Below, piece by piece: positions 17,525 to 26,143 of a stretch of DNA of 47,253 nt. The position numbers and the translations under genes are program-made. The stretch's first letter is position 1, and each line of letters starts with the position of its first letter. The stretch lies in NCBI GenBank assembly GCA_003170475.1, contig PMZI01000071.1, positions 1 to 47,253 of the forward strand. Reading direction: 5' to 3'. The notes beneath the pieces were generated by a model. The model was not told where the DNA came from. It ran no database searches and saw nothing but the letters and a program-made list of their open reading frames with translations. Source of the stretch: Ignavibacteriota bacterium. Lineage in GTDB: Bacteria; Bacteroidota; Ignavibacteria; UBA10030.

Positions 17525-17553
17525 ATGGTACGCCGTGCCGAAATCATTGTCAA
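17525..17553 (-). promoter_or_regulatory. Sigma70-type promoter of the small minus-strand gene
   Basis: On the minus strand, TTGACA (17553-17548) and TACCAT (17530-17525) are separated by 17 bases. Transcription would start near 17518, giving a leader of about 53 bases to the ATG at 17464. It diverges from the tRNA-Thr promoter, whose -35 begins 24 bases away. Confidence 0.6.
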
Positions 17554-17576
17554 GAGCGGAGAAGTGAAATTTAATG

Positions 17577-17605
17577 TTGCCACAGTTGTTGATTTTTGCT
17601 ATATT
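17577..17605 (+). promoter_or_regulatory. Promoter of tRNA-Thr
   Basis: TTGCCA (17577-17582) and TATATT (17600-17605) lie 17 bases apart. Predicted start is near 17612, ten bases before the mature tRNA. Confidence 0.65.
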
Positions 17606-17621
17606 TTAAGGTCATTGTTAC

Positions 17622-17693
17622 GCTGAAGTAGCTCAGTGGTAGAGCAGCGGTTTCGTAAACCGCAGGTCGTGGGTTCAACTCCCACCTTCAGCT
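17622..17693 (+). tRNA. tRNA-Thr (anticodon CGT)
   Basis: 72 bases fold into a full cloverleaf: acceptor GCTGAAG/CTTCAGC with discriminator T, D-arm GCTC/GAGC, anticodon arm GCGGT-TTCGTAA-ACCGC with anticodon CGT (reads ACG), and T-arm GTGGG-TTCAACT-CCCAC. CCA is not encoded. Its own promoter lies just upstream. Bases 17656-17694, from the anticodon loop to one base past the discriminator, are duplicated 110 bases downstream in a copy split by a palindrome. Confidence 0.95.
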
Positions 17694-17694
17694 C
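17656..17694 (+). repeat. 39-bp direct repeat, left copy (3' half of tRNA-Thr)
   Basis: This segment runs from the anticodon loop to just past the tRNA 3' end. It recurs without a mismatch as 17766-17786 plus 17835-17852. Duplicated tRNA 3' ends are typical traces of site-specific integration at tRNA genes, where the segment acts as the att core. Confidence 0.8.
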
Positions 17695-17765
17695 TGGTAT
17701 GCAGCAGCAGTTTCGAATGCCGTTTTCAGAGTGACGTTTTGTTCATGCTGGAGAAATTGTCGGGA

Positions 17766-17852
17766 TAAACCGCAGGTCGTGGGTTCCCCGCCCGAACGAC
17801 CGGCGCGGGTCTCACAATCGTTCGGTCGGGCGGGAACTCCCACCTTCAGCTC
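17766..17852 (+). repeat. 39-bp direct repeat, right copy, interrupted by a 48-bp palindrome
   Basis: Bases 17766-17786 and 17835-17852 together reproduce tRNA-Thr bases 17656-17694 exactly. The break lies inside the T-loop sequence. The 5' half of a tRNA is absent before it, so this is a fragment and not a second tRNA gene. Only 71 bases separate the two copies, so any element that once lay between them is gone. Confidence 0.8.
17787..17834. repeat. 48-bp GC-rich palindromic element inside the tRNA 3' fragment
   Basis: CCCGC (17787-17791) plus CCGAACGA (17792-17799) pair with TCGTTCGG (17818-17825) plus GCGGG (17830-17834), leaving a 4-base bulge (17826-17829) and an 18-base loop. The element is far richer in GC than its surroundings and interrupts an otherwise perfect tRNA duplication, so it was inserted after the duplication. 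Size and shape resemble REP-like or other small palindromic repeats. I see no other copy in this window. Confidence 0.7.
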
Positions 17853-17926
17853 AAAAAATCGTCGGACGACACAACCTCCAGCAATGGCGCGAGTCGTCCT
17901 GGTCGGTGAATAAGAGAGTGCCTTAC

Positions 17927-17949
17927 AATCCGCTTCCGGCGGATTTTTT
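17927..17949 (+). terminator. Intrinsic terminator after the tRNA-Thr region
   Basis: AATCCGC (17927-17933) and GCGGATT (17939-17945) form a 7-bp stem with loop TTCCG, followed by TTTT. It lies 20 bases before the ypdA start and probably ends the tRNA transcript. Confidence 0.7.
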
Positions 17950-17968
17950 GTTATCTCACCACAAGCCT

Positions 17969-18928
17969 ATGAATCCAGTCGATATCATCATCATCGGAGC
18001 AGGCCCTGCTGGTCTCGCTTGCGCTCTTGAAGCAAAGAAGCACGGGCTTGATTCGCTGACCATCGACCAGGGCTCAGTCGCCGATGCAATCCGGAGATTT
18101 CCAATCAACATGACATTCTTCTCGACTCCGGAGCTGCTGGCAATCGGCGGCGTACCGTTCCTGAGCTCCGGCTTCCGGCCAACGAGAGTGGAATGCGTGC
18201 GGTACTATCAAATGGTGGCGAAGCATTTTAATCTGCCGATGAAGCAGCAGACTCTCGTAATGGGGCTGCGAAAAGTCACGGATGGATTCGAAGTCAGTAC
18301 GAAGGATGGCACATACCTGGGACGGAATGTGGTCATGGCAACGGGCTATTTCGACACTCCGAATCGGTTTGACGTGCCCGGCTCCGATCTTCCGAAGGTG
18401 CACCGCTATTATTCCGAGCCATACGCCTATGAGGGCAGAAATGTCGTTGTCGTCGGAGGCAAGAATTCTGCAGTCGAAACCGCGCTGGATCTTTTCCGTG
18501 CAGGTGCCAAAGTGACGCTGATTCACCGTGGCAAGAAACTGAGTGAAGGGGTGAAGTACTGGATTCTCCCGGATATCGAGAATAGAATCAAAGCGGGCGA
18601 CGTGCGCGGATTGTTCGAGACAACGGTCAAGAGCATCAAACCCGGCTCGGTAATTGTCGAAGGCCTCCACAACGAGGAACTTCCCAATGATGCCCTCTTC
18701 GTCATGATCGGCTACCGGCCGGAGTTGAATCTCCTGAAGCAGCTTGGCGTGGCGATCGATGATTCCTCGTTGGCCCCTGTTCACGACTCATCAAGCATGC
18801 AGACCAATATCGCTGGGATCTACGTAGCCGGTTCTCTTGCTGCCGGGAAATTCAACAACCGGATTTTTATTGAGAATGGAAGAATGCACGGGGCCATCAT
18901 CGTGGAGTCTGTCCTTCGTTCTCGTTGA
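17969..18928 (+). CDS. ypdA: YpdA family putative bacillithiol disulfide reductase
   Basis: 319 residues. The start begins MNPVDIIIIGAGPAGLACALEA with the FAD-binding GxGxxG; a second dinucleotide motif GGKNSAVETALDLF near residue 165 binds NADPH. The central RRFPINMTFFSTPELLAIGG and the C-terminal NIAGIYVAGSLAAGKFNNRIFIENGR blocks distinguish YpdA from thioredoxin reductase, and no CxxC pair is present. YpdA reduces oxidised bacillithiol, a low-molecular-weight thiol also reported in Chlorobi as the N-methyl form. A GTG at 17906 would extend the frame through the terminator hairpin and is rejected; ATG 17969 matches the family start, though it has no evident Shine-Dalgarno. Confidence 0.88.
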   Translation: MNPVDIIIIGAGPAGLACALEAKKHGLDSLTIDQGSVADAIRRFPINMTFFSTPELLAIGGVPFLSSGFRPTRVECVRYYQMVAKHFNLPMKQQTLVMGLRKVTDGFEVSTKDGTYLGRNVVMATGYFDTPNRFDVPGSDLPKVHRYYSEPYAYEGRNVVVVGGKNSAVETALDLFRAGAKVTLIHRGKKLSEGVKYWILPDIENRIKAGDVRGLFETTVKSIKPGSVIVEGLHNEELPNDALFVMIGYRPELNLLKQLGVAIDDSSLAPVHDSSSMQTNIAGIYVAGSLAAGKFNNRIFIENGRMHGAIIVESVLRSR

Positions 18929-18953
18929 TTTTCGGGGCAAGTTTAGTTACTTT
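18925..18953 (+). promoter_or_regulatory. Possible atpDC promoter
   Basis: TTGATT (18925-18930) lies 17 bases before TACTTT (18948-18953). The -35 is fair, the -10 weak. It sits at the end of ypdA, 50 bases before atpD. Confidence 0.35.
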
Positions 18954-18987
18954 TAAACCAGTTCATTCCAAAAAGCACTTACCCTGA

Positions 18988-20412
<1,425 letters not shown>

Positions 20413-20418
20413 TCTCCC

Positions 20419-20829
20419 ATGGCAGAAAAAGCATTCAAACTTGAAATTGTTACCCCGAAGAGGGTTGTCTTCAGCGGGGAAGTCACGAGCTTCAGTGCCC
20501 CGGGGGTGGTCGGTGGATTTCAGGTGCTGAAGAACCACGCACCGCTCCTGTCGAGCATTGAAGTCGGCGAGGTCAAACTTGTCGATGTTGCCGGGACGGA
20601 AAGCCATTTTGCGACGAGCGGCGGGGTTGTGGAAGTGCACGACAATAAAGTCATGATGCTCGCTGAGACGGCTGAGCGGTCAGACGAGATTGATGTCGTC
20701 CGTGCGCAAGCAGCACGGGATCGCGCCCGAAAGCTTCTGGCGGAGAAGAAATCGGATGTTGATTTCGACCGGGCCCGCATCGCGTTGTTTCGTGCACTCA
20801 ATAGGCTGAAAGTAGCCAACCAATTATGA
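20419..20829 (+). CDS. atpC: ATP synthase F1 subunit epsilon
   Basis: 136 residues. The N-terminal beta-sandwich is evident (FKLEIVTPKRVVFSGEVTSFSAPGVVGGFQVLKNHAPLLSS, GVVEVHDNKVMMLAETAE), followed by the helical C-terminal part (AQAARDRARKLLAEKK...ALNRLKVANQL). Epsilon sits in the central stalk, couples rotation and inhibits ATP hydrolysis. It begins 6 bases after atpD, with the usual short linker, and is closed by an intrinsic terminator 33 bases after the stop. Confidence 0.95.
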   Translation: MAEKAFKLEIVTPKRVVFSGEVTSFSAPGVVGGFQVLKNHAPLLSSIEVGEVKLVDVAGTESHFATSGGVVEVHDNKVMMLAETAERSDEIDVVRAQAARDRARKLLAEKKSDVDFDRARIALFRALNRLKVANQL

Positions 20830-20861
20830 GGTCGTTCTGAAGATTGAAGCGGACTCCCGAA

Positions 20862-20891
20862 AGCCCATCAACGAAACTTGATGGGTTTTTT
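20862..20891 (+). terminator. Intrinsic terminator of atpDC
   Basis: CCCATCAA (20864-20871) pairs with TTGATGGG (20878-20885), extended by a G-T and an A-T pair, then six T. A clear end of the atpDC transcript. Confidence 0.9.
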
Positions 20892-20942
20892 GTTCACAGA
20901 GGAAGTCGCAGTCATGCGAATGACGCTCAGCAAGCCATTTCG

Positions 20943-20971
20943 TTGACATTCAAAGCAGGAAGAGTTATATT
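20943..20971 (+). promoter_or_regulatory. Sigma70-type promoter for alr
   Basis: TTGACA (20943-20948) and TATATT (20966-20971), spacer 17. Start predicted near 20978, a 54-base leader before the GTG of alr. It would drive the whole envelope gene row to 25826. Confidence 0.75.
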
Positions 20972-21031
20972 CAACCGGTTTTTCAGAAGCTCCTTTCACT
21001 CACGACAACCCCACTGGTTGCAAAGAACATC

Positions 21032-22150
21032 GTGCCCAAGCTGACCCGACCGACTGTAGCAGAGATTGATCTGCAGGCGCTCGCCTACAATCTCAGAGGC
21101 ATACGGAAAAAGGTCGGCAGGAGTGTCCGCATCATGGGGGTCGTGAAAGCCAATGCGTACGGGCACGGAATCGTGGAAGTAGCGAAATTCCTCGATCGGC
21201 AGAAGATAGACTATCTCGGCGTTGCGAATGCAGAGGAAGGTGTCGTGCTCCGTGAAGCAGGAGCAACCGTTCCCATCCACGTATTTACGCTCCCTTCCAG
21301 GTTGCAGGCTCCACTCTACGGGATTTACAATCTTGAGGCGACCGTCTCCTCCCAGCAGGAGGCATCATTTCTCAATGCTGACGCGTTGCGGACCGGCAAG
21401 ACAATTTCTATCCATTTGAAAATTGACACCGGGATGAACAGAATCGGTGTTGAGCCGACGGAATTGAAGAAGCTTCTGAAAGCTCTGGCGAAGCTCCGCC
21501 GCTTGGAAATCAAGGGAATTTACACGCACTTTGCGATGGCCGACATCCGTGACAAGTCCTTTTCGAAGCAGCAACTTGTCGAATTCCATCGGGCGCTCGA
21601 CCTGCTCAAGAAGGACGGAGTCTCAGCAGGGCTCGTTCATTGCGCCGGAAGTGCCGGGATACTCGATTTGCCGGAGTCCTATTTTTCCATGGTGCGTCCT
21701 GGCATCATGCTCTACGGGTACTATCCTTCCCGAGAGACCACAGAAAGCGTATCGCTGAAACCCGTGCTTTCGCTGAAGTCCCGGGTCTCCCTGGTGAAGT
21801 GGGTAGAACCCGGAGAAAGTGTGAGCTACGGGAGAAAATACATCGCGAAGGAAAGAACCAGGATTGCAACCTTGCCGCTCGGTTATGCGGACGGTTACAT
21901 GCGAGCTCTGACCGGACGTTCGAGCGTGCTTATCGGAAACAAGAGATTTCCTACGGCTGGAACGATTTGCATGGATCAACTCATGGTCGACGTGGGAGCC
22001 GAAGATGTTCGTGTCGGCGATGAGGCTGTATTGATTGGCCGACAGCTTCGCGAACACATCGGCGCCTGGGATCTTGCAGCAACTCTTGATACTATTCCCT
22101 ACGAAATCTGCACCAATATTTCATCACGTGTTCCACGAATCTATCGGTGA
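21032..22150 (+). CDS. alr: Alanine racemase
   Basis: 372 residues. The PLP lysine is K39 in VVKANAYGHG, the family signature. Further blocks are KIDTGMNRIGV, HCAGSAGIL, MVRPGIMLYGYYP, GESVSYGRKY (containing the candidate catalytic tyrosine of the C-terminal domain) and CMDQLMVDVG. It converts L-alanine to D-alanine for peptidoglycan. GTG 21032 is the start. It is the first gene of a row with spacings of 3, 14, -14, 12 and 22 bases, all envelope-related where recognisable, behind a good promoter. Confidence 0.95.
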   Translation: MPKLTRPTVAEIDLQALAYNLRGIRKKVGRSVRIMGVVKANAYGHGIVEVAKFLDRQKIDYLGVANAEEGVVLREAGATVPIHVFTLPSRLQAPLYGIYNLEATVSSQQEASFLNADALRTGKTISIHLKIDTGMNRIGVEPTELKKLLKALAKLRRLEIKGIYTHFAMADIRDKSFSKQQLVEFHRALDLLKKDGVSAGLVHCAGSAGILDLPESYFSMVRPGIMLYGYYPSRETTESVSLKPVLSLKSRVSLVKWVEPGESVSYGRKYIAKERTRIATLPLGYADGYMRALTGRSSVLIGNKRFPTAGTICMDQLMVDVGAEDVRVGDEAVLIGRQLREHIGAWDLAATLDTIPYEICTNISSRVPRIYR

Positions 22151-22153
22151 CAT

Positions 22154-22828
22154 ATGACACAGACGAATGAACTGGTCCGATCCTTGTTCACGAATTTTCC
22201 AATCGCAGAGCTGAGCTCGGACGAGCAACGCCAGGTATTCGACAGGCTCAAGACCCGGTTCAGCCAGGTGCCTGATGCAGCATCCGAATTGAAAAACCTT
22301 TACAAGGTGAAGGGATTTTCGGACTTCGCTGCTGTGATGATGTGGATTCTCGAGAGGGCTCAGAAGGATCCTCAGTTGGTTGTGACGAGTCCGGAAGATG
22401 AAACGCTCCTTCTTTCGACATTTCGGAGGGCGTTGGGGGAACAGGGCCACACCTCTGCTCCTTCAGGTCGAGGAGGAACGGGAGGGGCTGATGAAAGGGG
22501 TTTCGCTTCTCAGCTCGAGCGGTTTTCGGAGGCTGTTCAGAGTGGAATTGAGGGGCGTGGAGCCCAGTTGGAAAGTCTCTTCAACGACTGTGAAGGAATC
22601 GCTCACGGCACTTCCGATGATGAGTTCAAGGAATTCAGTGCTTTGATGGCCGATTTCCTCAAGTACATCGCGGAAAGTGAACTCCTCGATGACGTTCGTG
22701 TGATTAATATCGTGTCCAATATATCTTCGTCAGTCTCCCAATGGGCGATTTCTCCTACGGCCGCCCGGCATGGACTGATGGAGGAAGCCCTCGGAATGCT
22801 GAGGGATTTCAGAACTCATTTCGAATAA
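22154..22828 (+). CDS. Conserved-looking protein of unknown function in the alr-manC row
   Basis: 224 residues, soluble, mainly helical, no signal peptide. Residues ~1-85 form a compact helical region (LVRSLFTNFPIAELSSDEQRQV..., FSDFAAVMMWILERA), residues ~95-115 a Gly-rich linker, and ~116-224 a second helical part rich in acidic residues. I recognise no family. It starts 3 bases after the alr stop and ends 14 bases before manC, so it is very probably cotranslated with them. A role in envelope precursor supply is only suggested by position. Confidence 0.75.
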   Translation: MTQTNELVRSLFTNFPIAELSSDEQRQVFDRLKTRFSQVPDAASELKNLYKVKGFSDFAAVMMWILERAQKDPQLVVTSPEDETLLLSTFRRALGEQGHTSAPSGRGGTGGADERGFASQLERFSEAVQSGIEGRGAQLESLFNDCEGIAHGTSDDEFKEFSALMADFLKYIAESELLDDVRVINIVSNISSSVSQWAISPTAARHGLMEEALGMLRDFRTHFE

Positions 22829-22842
22829 TTCCCTGAGAAGAT

Positions 22843-23931
22843 ATGTCGCAAACATTTGCTGTCATCATGGCTGGTGGTGTCGGGACGCGGTTCTGGCCGA
22901 AAAGTCGCGGCCGTTCTCCCAAGCAGTTCCTCGAGATTCTTGATCAGGGAACGATGATCGAGAATACAATCGAGAGGGTCAGTCCGCTTGTCCAAAAGGA
23001 AGACGTTTTCGTAGTTACGAATCAACTGCAGACGGAAATGTTGCAGAAACTCGTGCCGTGGATTTCCTCCGATCACGTTCTTGCGGAACCTCTTGGCCGT
23101 AACACGGCTGCGTGCATCGGACTTGCCGCCTTATGGATAGAGCGCATCAATCCTGAAGGATTGATGGTGGTATCCCCTGCAGATCATATCGTGAAGAATC
23201 CGGAAGAATTTGTGAGAATTCTTCGCCTGGCGCTTCACGTCGCTCAGGAAAAAGATGCTCTGGTCACTGTCGGTATCAAACCAACGCATCCTGAAACCGG
23301 GTATGGATATATTCAGAACGAGGAAGAGGAAATCGATCGGAACGAGTACCGGTCGGAGGGGGTCTATCGGGTGAAAACGTTTGCCGAGAAGCCGAACCTC
23401 GAGACAGCAGAACGCTTTCTTTCAAGCGGAGACTTCCTGTGGAACAGCGGCATCTTTGTATGGAAGGCACGCGTCATTCTTCGGGAAATTGAACTCCACC
23501 TACCAGATCTGTATGAACAATTGAGAGATGTGGCCAAGACAATCGGCACTTCAGCCTACGAGCAAACGTTGGAACACGCGTATAGGATCATCCGTAGCAT
23601 CTCGATCGACTACGGAATCATGGAGAAGGCCGGGAACGTCTTTGTTGTCAAGGGTGATTTCGGTTGGAGCGATGTCGGCTCATGGGATGAGGTCGTCCGA
23701 CTTACCCCCAAGGATGCCGACGGCAACTCGTTGAAGGGGCGCGTCTTCGCCTTCGACTCGAAGAACAACTATATCGATGCGGGCAACAAAGTCGTTGCTG
23801 TACTTGGCATCGAGGACCTGGTTGTGATCAGCACGGATGATGCTCTCCTCATCTGCAAAAAGGGAAAATCGCAGGAAGTCAAGGATGTCGTCGACTTCAT
23901 ACGACGGAAACAAATGAATGACTATTTGTAA
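22843..23931 (+). CDS. manC: Mannose-1-phosphate guanylyltransferase
   Basis: 362 residues, with the nucleotidyltransferase start VIMAGGVGTRFWPKSR, PKQFLEIL, GRNTAACIGLAALWI, SPADHIV, FAEKPNLETAERFL, LWNSGIFVWKA, SIDYGIMEKA and GDFGWSDVGSW. These blocks define the GDP-mannose pyrophosphorylase family, which makes GDP-mannose from GTP and mannose 1-phosphate. The isomerase domain of longer ManC proteins is absent, so this is the monofunctional form. GDP-mannose feeds surface glycans, in keeping with alr and rlpA nearby. The 3' end overlaps rlpA by 14 bases. Confidence 0.94.
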   Translation: MSQTFAVIMAGGVGTRFWPKSRGRSPKQFLEILDQGTMIENTIERVSPLVQKEDVFVVTNQLQTEMLQKLVPWISSDHVLAEPLGRNTAACIGLAALWIERINPEGLMVVSPADHIVKNPEEFVRILRLALHVAQEKDALVTVGIKPTHPETGYGYIQNEEEEIDRNEYRSEGVYRVKTFAEKPNLETAERFLSSGDFLWNSGIFVWKARVILREIELHLPDLYEQLRDVAKTIGTSAYEQTLEHAYRIIRSISIDYGIMEKAGNVFVVKGDFGWSDVGSWDEVVRLTPKDADGNSLKGRVFAFDSKNNYIDAGNKVVAVLGIEDLVVISTDDALLICKKGKSQEVKDVVDFIRRKQMNDYL

Positions 23932-24415
23932 CAAGTGTGTGTTTGGAGTCCTCGAGGGATGTCTCGCGGCGTTTGTCCTCGTCGGTTGTGCGACGTCGCC
24001 GCGGTTCGCCACGCGAGGCACACCAGCCTCCCCGAAAGGGGAAGCCGGTGGCGAAACGACGAAGCCTGCCGAATCCAACCAACCCCGAAACCCCAGCGGC
24101 AAGATCCTCCTGACTCTTGAAGGCGTTGCTTCCTACTACGCCGACGAATTTCATGGCAAACAGACCTCCAACGGTGAAATCTACGACATGAATGATCTCA
24201 CCGCGGCTCACCGGACATTTCCCTTCGGCACCAAAGTTCGCATCACCAATCTCGAGAACGGGAGGACCGTTGTCGTTCGGGTGAATGATCGCGGCCCCTT
24301 TCATGAAGGGAGGATCATTGATCTCTCCCTCGGGGCCGCAAAAGAACTTGATCTGGTCAAGACGGGAACGGCTCGTGTGAGAATCGAGGTGCTTGAATGG
24401 GGAAATGGAACATAG
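23918..24415 (+). CDS. rlpA: RlpA-like lipoprotein (septal-ring type)
   Basis: 165 residues. A lipobox LVGC (C24) marks it as a lipoprotein. Residues ~30-65 are a low-complexity linker, and ~66-160 are the double-psi beta-barrel domain: GVASYYADEFHGKQTSNGEIYDM, LTAAHRTFPFGTKVRITN, VVVRVNDRGPF, RIIDLSLGAAKEL. In RlpA this domain cleaves denuded glycan strands of peptidoglycan. No SPOR domain follows, unlike E. coli RlpA. The start overlaps the end of manC by 14 bases. The DNA for the linker (24020-24051) has a hairpin with a GAAA loop. Confidence 0.88.
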   Translation: MTICNKCVFGVLEGCLAAFVLVGCATSPRFATRGTPASPKGEAGGETTKPAESNQPRNPSGKILLTLEGVASYYADEFHGKQTSNGEIYDMNDLTAAHRTFPFGTKVRITNLENGRTVVVRVNDRGPFHEGRIIDLSLGAAKELDLVKTGTARVRIEVLEWGNGT

Positions 24416-24427
24416 CCTGATGCCGGA

Positions 24428-24646
24428 ATGAAAATCACAGTCCATGTCAAACCCAATGCCCGCCAAGAGGCCGTCACGGTTCGCGAAGACGGTGTGTACG
24501 TAGTGCAGGTCTCGGTCCCTCCGATCGAGGGAAGGGCGAACGAGAGGCTTGTCGAGGTCCTCTCCAAGCATTTTCGTCGACCGAAAAGAGCCATACAGAT
24601 TCTCAAGGGAACACGCGGCAGGCACAAAATCGTTGAAATCCAGTAG
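24428..24646 (+). CDS. DUF167 (YggU-type) protein
   Basis: 72 residues: ITVHVKPNARQEAV, YVVQVSVPPIEGRANERLVEVL and a tail with KGTRGRHKIVEI. These match the small alpha/beta DUF167 family, of unknown biochemical role. The length is normal for the shorter members. It lies 12 bases after rlpA and 22 bases before the glycosidase gene, in the same row. Confidence 0.88.
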   Translation: MKITVHVKPNARQEAVTVREDGVYVVQVSVPPIEGRANERLVEVLSKHFRRPKRAIQILKGTRGRHKIVEIQ

Positions 24647-24668
24647 AGAAGCCTATCAAGGGATACCT

Positions 24669-25826
24669 ATGAAACATGATCTGACACTCTTCTTCCTCCT
24701 GACATTGTTCTCGGCCATCTCGTTGTTCGCCAGCGCGCCGGATTCAGTGGCAACATCAGCGGTGGAACCAGGGGTGATACACATGACCATCCGAAAAGAT
24801 GGTCCGTTCGCGATCGATGTGCTTATTGTTGACTTGCAAGCGAAGAACCTGAGAGTGGAGACGTATCGACCCGTAGGATTGGTGAAAACCACAGAACAGG
24901 CCAAAAGGAATGATCGCCAGGATCATAGCGTTGTTGCTGCGATCAATGCGGATTTCTTCAGCTTCACGAGCGGCTGGCCCGTCAATAATCAGATTATGAA
25001 CGGTCAGTTCGTTTTTGCGGAGTCGACGCAACGATCTCATCTGGCCATCGATGCCGATGGCAAGCCGTTTATGGACAAGTTCAGCCTCTCAGCATGGGTC
25101 AGACCGAAGAAAGGAAAGGCCTATCCGATTGACGCGGTCAATGACATCCATCGGACGAACTCCATTGTGCTTCACACTTCATTTTCTGATACGGCAACGA
25201 ACTTCTCCGGTCAGGGTATGATCTTCCAACTGAGCCTCGCGGGTTCGACATGGTCGATCGGCGACACACTCAAGATGGCAGTGATCCGCAGCGGAGTGCC
25301 AGACCTGATGCATATCGCCAAAGATCAAGCTGTTCTCTGGATCGGCAATGGCCCCGATGTCTCGCGTGCACAAGCTGAGCTGCAAGTTGGTGACACCGTG
25401 CTCGTCTTTCTGGGTACTGAGCCGCTTGTGCGACATATACGAACAATGGTCGGAGGAGTTGGCAGGATTCTCGCGAATGGCAAAGCTATTTCCGACAGCA
25501 CGAATGTTCTGGAGAAAACGAACTTCACATTCTTGAAAGCACGTCATCCCCGGACGTTTGTCGGTTTCGACAGGGATTCAACGAAGCTCTTTTTGTGCGT
25601 TGTGGATGGGCGCCAGGAAAGAAGTCTTGGCATGAACTTCCAGGAGATGGCTGATTTCCTCCTTTCCATTGGAGTATGGAATGCCGTCAACCTTGATGGA
25701 GGTGGATCAACGACCATGGTGATTCACGACAAGATCGTCAATTCCCCATCTGACAAGACTGGAGAACGTCCTGTGGCTAACACTCTTCAGGTTATCGGTC
25801 TTAACACCGGACCGGTGGCCAAATGA
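24669..25826 (+). CDS. Exported phosphodiester glycosidase (NAGPA domain) protein
   Basis: 385 residues from ATG 24669, which gives a standard signal peptide (KHDLTLFFLLTLFSAISLFASA). The body has VVAAINADFFSFTSGWPVN, a central region, ARHPRTFVGFD, LFLCVVDGRQ and NLDGGGSTTMV, matching the bacterial phosphodiester glycosidase/NAGPA domain related to the human enzyme that removes GlcNAc from phosphodiesters. Some bacterial members act on cell-wall teichoic or related polymers; the substrate here is unknown. An upstream in-frame start at 24549 would overlap the preceding gene and lacks a signal peptide, so it is rejected. A long stem-loop terminator follows at 26054. Confidence 0.85.
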   Translation: MKHDLTLFFLLTLFSAISLFASAPDSVATSAVEPGVIHMTIRKDGPFAIDVLIVDLQAKNLRVETYRPVGLVKTTEQAKRNDRQDHSVVAAINADFFSFTSGWPVNNQIMNGQFVFAESTQRSHLAIDADGKPFMDKFSLSAWVRPKKGKAYPIDAVNDIHRTNSIVLHTSFSDTATNFSGQGMIFQLSLAGSTWSIGDTLKMAVIRSGVPDLMHIAKDQAVLWIGNGPDVSRAQAELQVGDTVLVFLGTEPLVRHIRTMVGGVGRILANGKAISDSTNVLEKTNFTFLKARHPRTFVGFDRDSTKLFLCVVDGRQERSLGMNFQEMADFLLSIGVWNAVNLDGGGSTTMVIHDKIVNSPSDKTGERPVANTLQVIGLNTGPVAK

Positions 25827-26053
25827 GACTGACGTTCCGGCAGGCATTCAGGCAGTTTTGGCAATCAGCAGCATGTTGAACGATGTTGTCATCGACGCAA
25901 CGAGGCCTCGCTGATCGTGTCAGTCAGATCCTCACGACGGCTCTTGAGTGGACGAAGAGGGAGGAATGAATGGGCTTCGGTCCGTCAGGTGATTGAGCCT
26001 CAGACTGGGTTTCATGCGCAGAGGTAGTTCCGAGAATTGGATGCATCTCTCAG

Positions 26054-26094
26054 ATGCCCTGAAATTCATCGAATTTCAGGGCATTCTGTATTTT
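26054..26094 (+). terminator. Long perfect stem-loop after the glycosidase gene
   Basis: ATGCCCTGAAATTC (26054-26067) and its exact complement (26071-26084) form a 14-bp stem with a 3-base loop, followed by TCTGTATTTT. It is the first plausible stop for the alr-to-glycosidase transcript. The 227 bases between the gene and this hairpin contain nothing I can recognise. Confidence 0.7.
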
Positions 26095-26108
26095 GGAATC
26101 TTGGCGAC

Positions 26109-26137
26109 TTGATTTTGACAATGGAAGGAATTATATT
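26109..26137 (+). promoter_or_regulatory. Promoter of the lytic transglycosylase gene
   Basis: TTGATT (26109-26114) and TATATT (26132-26137), spacer 17. Transcription should start near 26144, producing a leader of about 175 bases. Confidence 0.7.
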
Positions 26138-26143
26138 AAACAG

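Noticed and set aside
17694-17765. Remains of an integrase or phage gene between the tRNA repeats
   Set aside because: Only 71 bases are present and they show no coding pattern.
17731-17913. 60-codon plus-strand frame across the tRNA fragment and palindrome
   Set aside because: It is made of the duplicated tRNA sequence and palindrome and lacks a ribosome-binding site.
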